Shown here in pieces: positions 6,213 through 7,451 of a stretch of 7,451 nucleotides of DNA. The position numbers and the translations under genes were made by a program. The stretch spans positions 1-7,451 of the forward strand of contig JADHOK010000063.1 in NCBI GenBank assembly GCA_016779015.1, written 5' to 3'. Numbering within the stretch: the stretch's first letter is position 1; the number at the start of each line of letters is the position of its first letter. The stretch is from PS1 clade bacterium. Lineage in GTDB: Bacteria > Pseudomonadota > Alphaproteobacteria > RS24. Below the pieces are notes generated by a model. That model had not been told where the DNA came from and did no database searches. It worked only from the letters and a program-made list of their open reading frames with translations.

Positions 6213-7121
6213 CTATTTATTGGCCTGAATAAAATGATGGATGAGCGACACCAAAGCCTGCGGCACATCTTCTTGAATGAAATGACCGGCATTATCAAAA
6301 GTGGTTAGCGGCGCATCGGGCCATATGGCTTTGAAATCGGCCATGGCGTTTTCCGGCCAAATCGCATTGTCCTGCAATCCTTGCGCCATCATTGCCGGTT
6401 TGGCTTGCAGTTTCTCCAGATTGCCGCTCTTCAGCCCTTCAACGATAAACGGCACCATGCGCGCATAATGCACATCGAGCGGAAACTCGATGCCGCCAAT
6501 GCAAGAGGCGCGGTCAGGAAACGGCGCTTGATAGGCGTTGAGCCAGTCGCGGTCCACCGCCGCGCTGTTTTCAAATCCCAGCAATTTCATCACCGACAAA
6601 ACCGTCGTGCCCATTTCGCCCAGCACACCGCGCAGCGTGCCCGCTTCCTCATGTTTGGCAATCCATTCAAACCACGGGGTGCGTTCAGGCCTTGGCGTTT
6701 CGCCGCCATAGCCGGTCAAGGTGTTCATCATCACAATGCGTTTCACGCGGTCAGGGTGGCGAATGGCAAACGCGCTGCCCATCGGCCCGCCCCAATCCTG
6801 CATCACCAAAGTAATATCTTTAAGGTCAAGCGCCTCCACCAGAGCGATGAGGTTCTCAACATGGGTTTGCAGCGTATATTCGCGCTCCTGCGGTGTCTCG
6901 CTTTTGCCGAAGCCCATATGGTCGGGCACCACAACGCGGTAATGCTCGGCCAGCGGCGCAATCATATGGCGATAGAGATACCCCCAAGTCGGCTCGCCAT
7001 GCAGGCACAGCACGGTCTCGCCTTTGCCTTCATCGACATAATGTTGCTTAAAGCCGGCGGCCTCAGAAAAATGCGGTTTATACGGCCAAGTGCCGTTAAA
7101 GGTCTCATTTGCGTCGATCAT
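6213..7121 (-). CDS. DhlA-like haloalkane dehalogenase-family alpha/beta hydrolase, cytoplasmic
   Basis: Protein of 302 residues, the normal family length, with no signal peptide. Motifs: H41-G-E-P-T-W-G-Y-L-Y50, close to the corresponding DhlA segment; GFGKSETP at 70-77; nucleophile D109 with W110 in VMQDWGG; APFPD at 199-203; a probable acid D251 in QGLQDNAI (aligning with DhlA Asp260); and base H280 in DNAGHFIQED. The triad is complete. The cap (about 135-215) has W150, W153 and W193 but none at the spacing where DhlA Trp175 would fall, so the second halide contact is doubtful and the substrate may not be a haloalkane. Arginine codons are native-like (11 of 12 CGC). The start is fixed by AGGAG 6 bases upstream. 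The gene follows the amine oxidase remnant by 9 bases, so the two once formed an operon. It converges on the exported dehalogenase. Confidence 0.85.
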   Translation of the reverse strand: MIDANETFNGTWPYKPHFSEAAGFKQHYVDEGKGETVLCLHGEPTWGYLYRHMIAPLAEHYRVVVPDHMGFGKSETPQEREYTLQTHVENLIALVEALDLKDITLVMQDWGGPMGSAFAIRHPDRVKRIVMMNTLTGYGGETPRPERTPWFEWIAKHEEAGTLRGVLGEMGTTVLSVMKLLGFENSAAVDRDWLNAYQAPFPDRASCIGGIEFPLDVHYARMVPFIVEGLKSGNLEKLQAKPAMMAQGLQDNAIWPENAMADFKAIWPDAPLTTFDNAGHFIQEDVPQALVSLIHHFIQANK

Positions 7122-7127
7122 CTCGCG

Positions 7128-7132
7128 CTCCT
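7128..7132 (-). promoter_or_regulatory. Ribosome binding site of the cytoplasmic dehalogenase-family gene
   Basis: AGGAG on the minus strand, 6 bases before ATG 7121. It overlaps the TAG stop (7133-7131) of the upstream amine oxidase remnant, giving AATAGGAG. This supports the start and past translational coupling of the two genes. Confidence 0.75.
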
Positions 7133-7316
7133 ATTCCTTAATATCAATCGCTGGATTGCGATCGAAGAAATTGCGCGGTTTCAGCACAATCTCATCAACT
7201 TTTGATGGCATGACCGGCCAGTCCTCGGCCATCGGCACATGGTGAAAGCCAATCGTCGCCCAGCCGACAATATCGGTGTTTTCGAGCGGCTCATTATCGG
7301 CGATGAATTCCGGCAT
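7131..7316 (-). pseudogene. C-terminal remnant of a copper amine oxidase gene, truncated by an insertion sequence
   Basis: The 61-codon frame matches only the extreme C-terminus of copper/topaquinone primary-amine oxidases: LENTDIVGWATIGFHHVP, then EDWPVMPSK, then LKPRNFFDRNPAID. Complete enzymes are about 650 residues and turn primary amines plus O2 into aldehyde, ammonia and H2O2. In this family the DIV.W...G..H.P..EDWP.MP block lies in the C-terminal catalytic domain and supplies a late copper-ligand histidine, here one of the two in FHH. The topaquinone tyrosine and all N-terminal domains are missing. Upstream sequence becomes insertion sequence within a few bases of the apparent ATG (7316). 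The ATG is therefore probably created by the junction or is an internal codon, not the native start. The fragment cannot be an active oxidase. A short peptide could still be made, since GGGG lies 7 bases before the ATG. Confidence 0.85.
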
Positions 7317-7451
7317 TGTCTAGCCCCATTTTTCAGTGCCACTTATTTTGTCGTTCTCTAATAAGGTTTCGGGGACGGGTGGTCTCATGCCCAATGCGTG
7401 ATGAGGTCTGATCTGGTTATATTGTCTGAGCCAGGTATTGATTGCGACCTG
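7317..7451 (-). mobile_element. End of an insertion sequence (IS3/IS481-like), continuing past the right edge
   Basis: From about 7317 the sequence changes from amine oxidase coding to a transposase tail. The putative terminus on the plus strand is TGTCTAGCCCCATTTT. Its TGT start and the transposase stop lying inside the terminal bases are typical of these IS groups. The other end, the second inverted repeat and the target duplication are outside the window, so the exact boundary is uncertain by a few bases. Confidence 0.75.
7320..7451 (-). CDS. Transposase (rve/DDE integrase-core type), C-terminal part
   Basis: The last 43 residues of a transposase enter from the right edge and end at TAG 7322-7320. 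The segment INTWLRQYNQIRPHHALGMR is the well-known end of the integrase core in IS3 and IS481 family transposases (YN..RPH.ALG). It is followed by the tail RPPVPETLLENDKISGTEKWG. The DDE residues lie upstream and are not visible, so activity cannot be judged. All three arginines use AGA, unlike the CGC-rich resident genes, in keeping with a mobile origin. It points into the amine oxidase remnant, whose apparent ATG begins 4 bases after this stop codon. Confidence 0.9.
   Translation of the reverse strand, partial: QVAINTWLRQYNQIRPHHALGMRPPVPETLLENDKISGTEKWG

Noticed and set aside
6381..7205. Plus-strand open frame of 274 codons opposite the cytoplasmic dehalogenase-family gene
   Set aside because: A shadow frame: the minus-strand gene has a full catalytic motif set and a good ribosome site, while the plus frame is His/Arg-rich without family features.

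Overview
The window looks like chromosomal DNA of a Gram-negative, probably alphaproteobacterial, organism. The basis is the set of gene families (CoA-acylating MmsA, Uup-type ABC-F protein, DhlA-like dehalogenases), tight same-strand gene junctions, and strong use of CGC for arginine in the resident genes (22 of 26 Arg codons in the first full gene). The taxonomic call is an inference and cannot be refined here.

Layout. Positions 1-135 hold the 3' end of a plus-strand gene, perhaps a crotonase. It is followed 11 bases later by a SxxK serine hydrolase of the class C beta-lactamase / NylB type (147-1376). Converging on this is mmsA, methylmalonate-semialdehyde dehydrogenase (minus, 2888 to 1392), with a hairpin at the meeting point. 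Upstream of mmsA on the same strand is a Uup-like ABC-F ATPase gene (minus, 4889 to 3051), separated by a 162-base gap that holds a likely intrinsic terminator. A divergent spacer of about 200 bases follows. Next come two DhlA-like haloalkane dehalogenase-family genes pointing at each other. The first (plus, 5094-6134) carries a predicted signal peptide and has codon use unlike its neighbours. The second (minus, 7121 to 6213) is cytoplasmic and native in codon use. Upstream of the second, and formerly in one operon with it, are the last 61 codons of a copper amine oxidase gene. That gene is cut off by an insertion sequence whose end lies near 7317. The transposase C-terminus (43 codons) runs off the right edge.

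How the genes fit together. MmsA converts methylmalonate semialdehyde or malonate semialdehyde to propionyl-CoA or acetyl-CoA (valine, myo-inositol and beta-alanine type catabolism). The amine oxidase remnant would have deaminated primary amines to aldehydes. The dehalogenases would turn haloalkanes into alcohols. The region therefore reads as an accessory catabolic zone for small organic compounds, around a housekeeping ABC-F gene, with one imported gene and one IS disruption. I see no tRNA, rRNA, CRISPR array or defence system. I do not see a clearly new multi-gene system. The most interesting points are the exported, foreign-looking dehalogenase, the second dehalogenase-like protein without an obvious cap tryptophan, and the IS-truncated amine oxidase operon.
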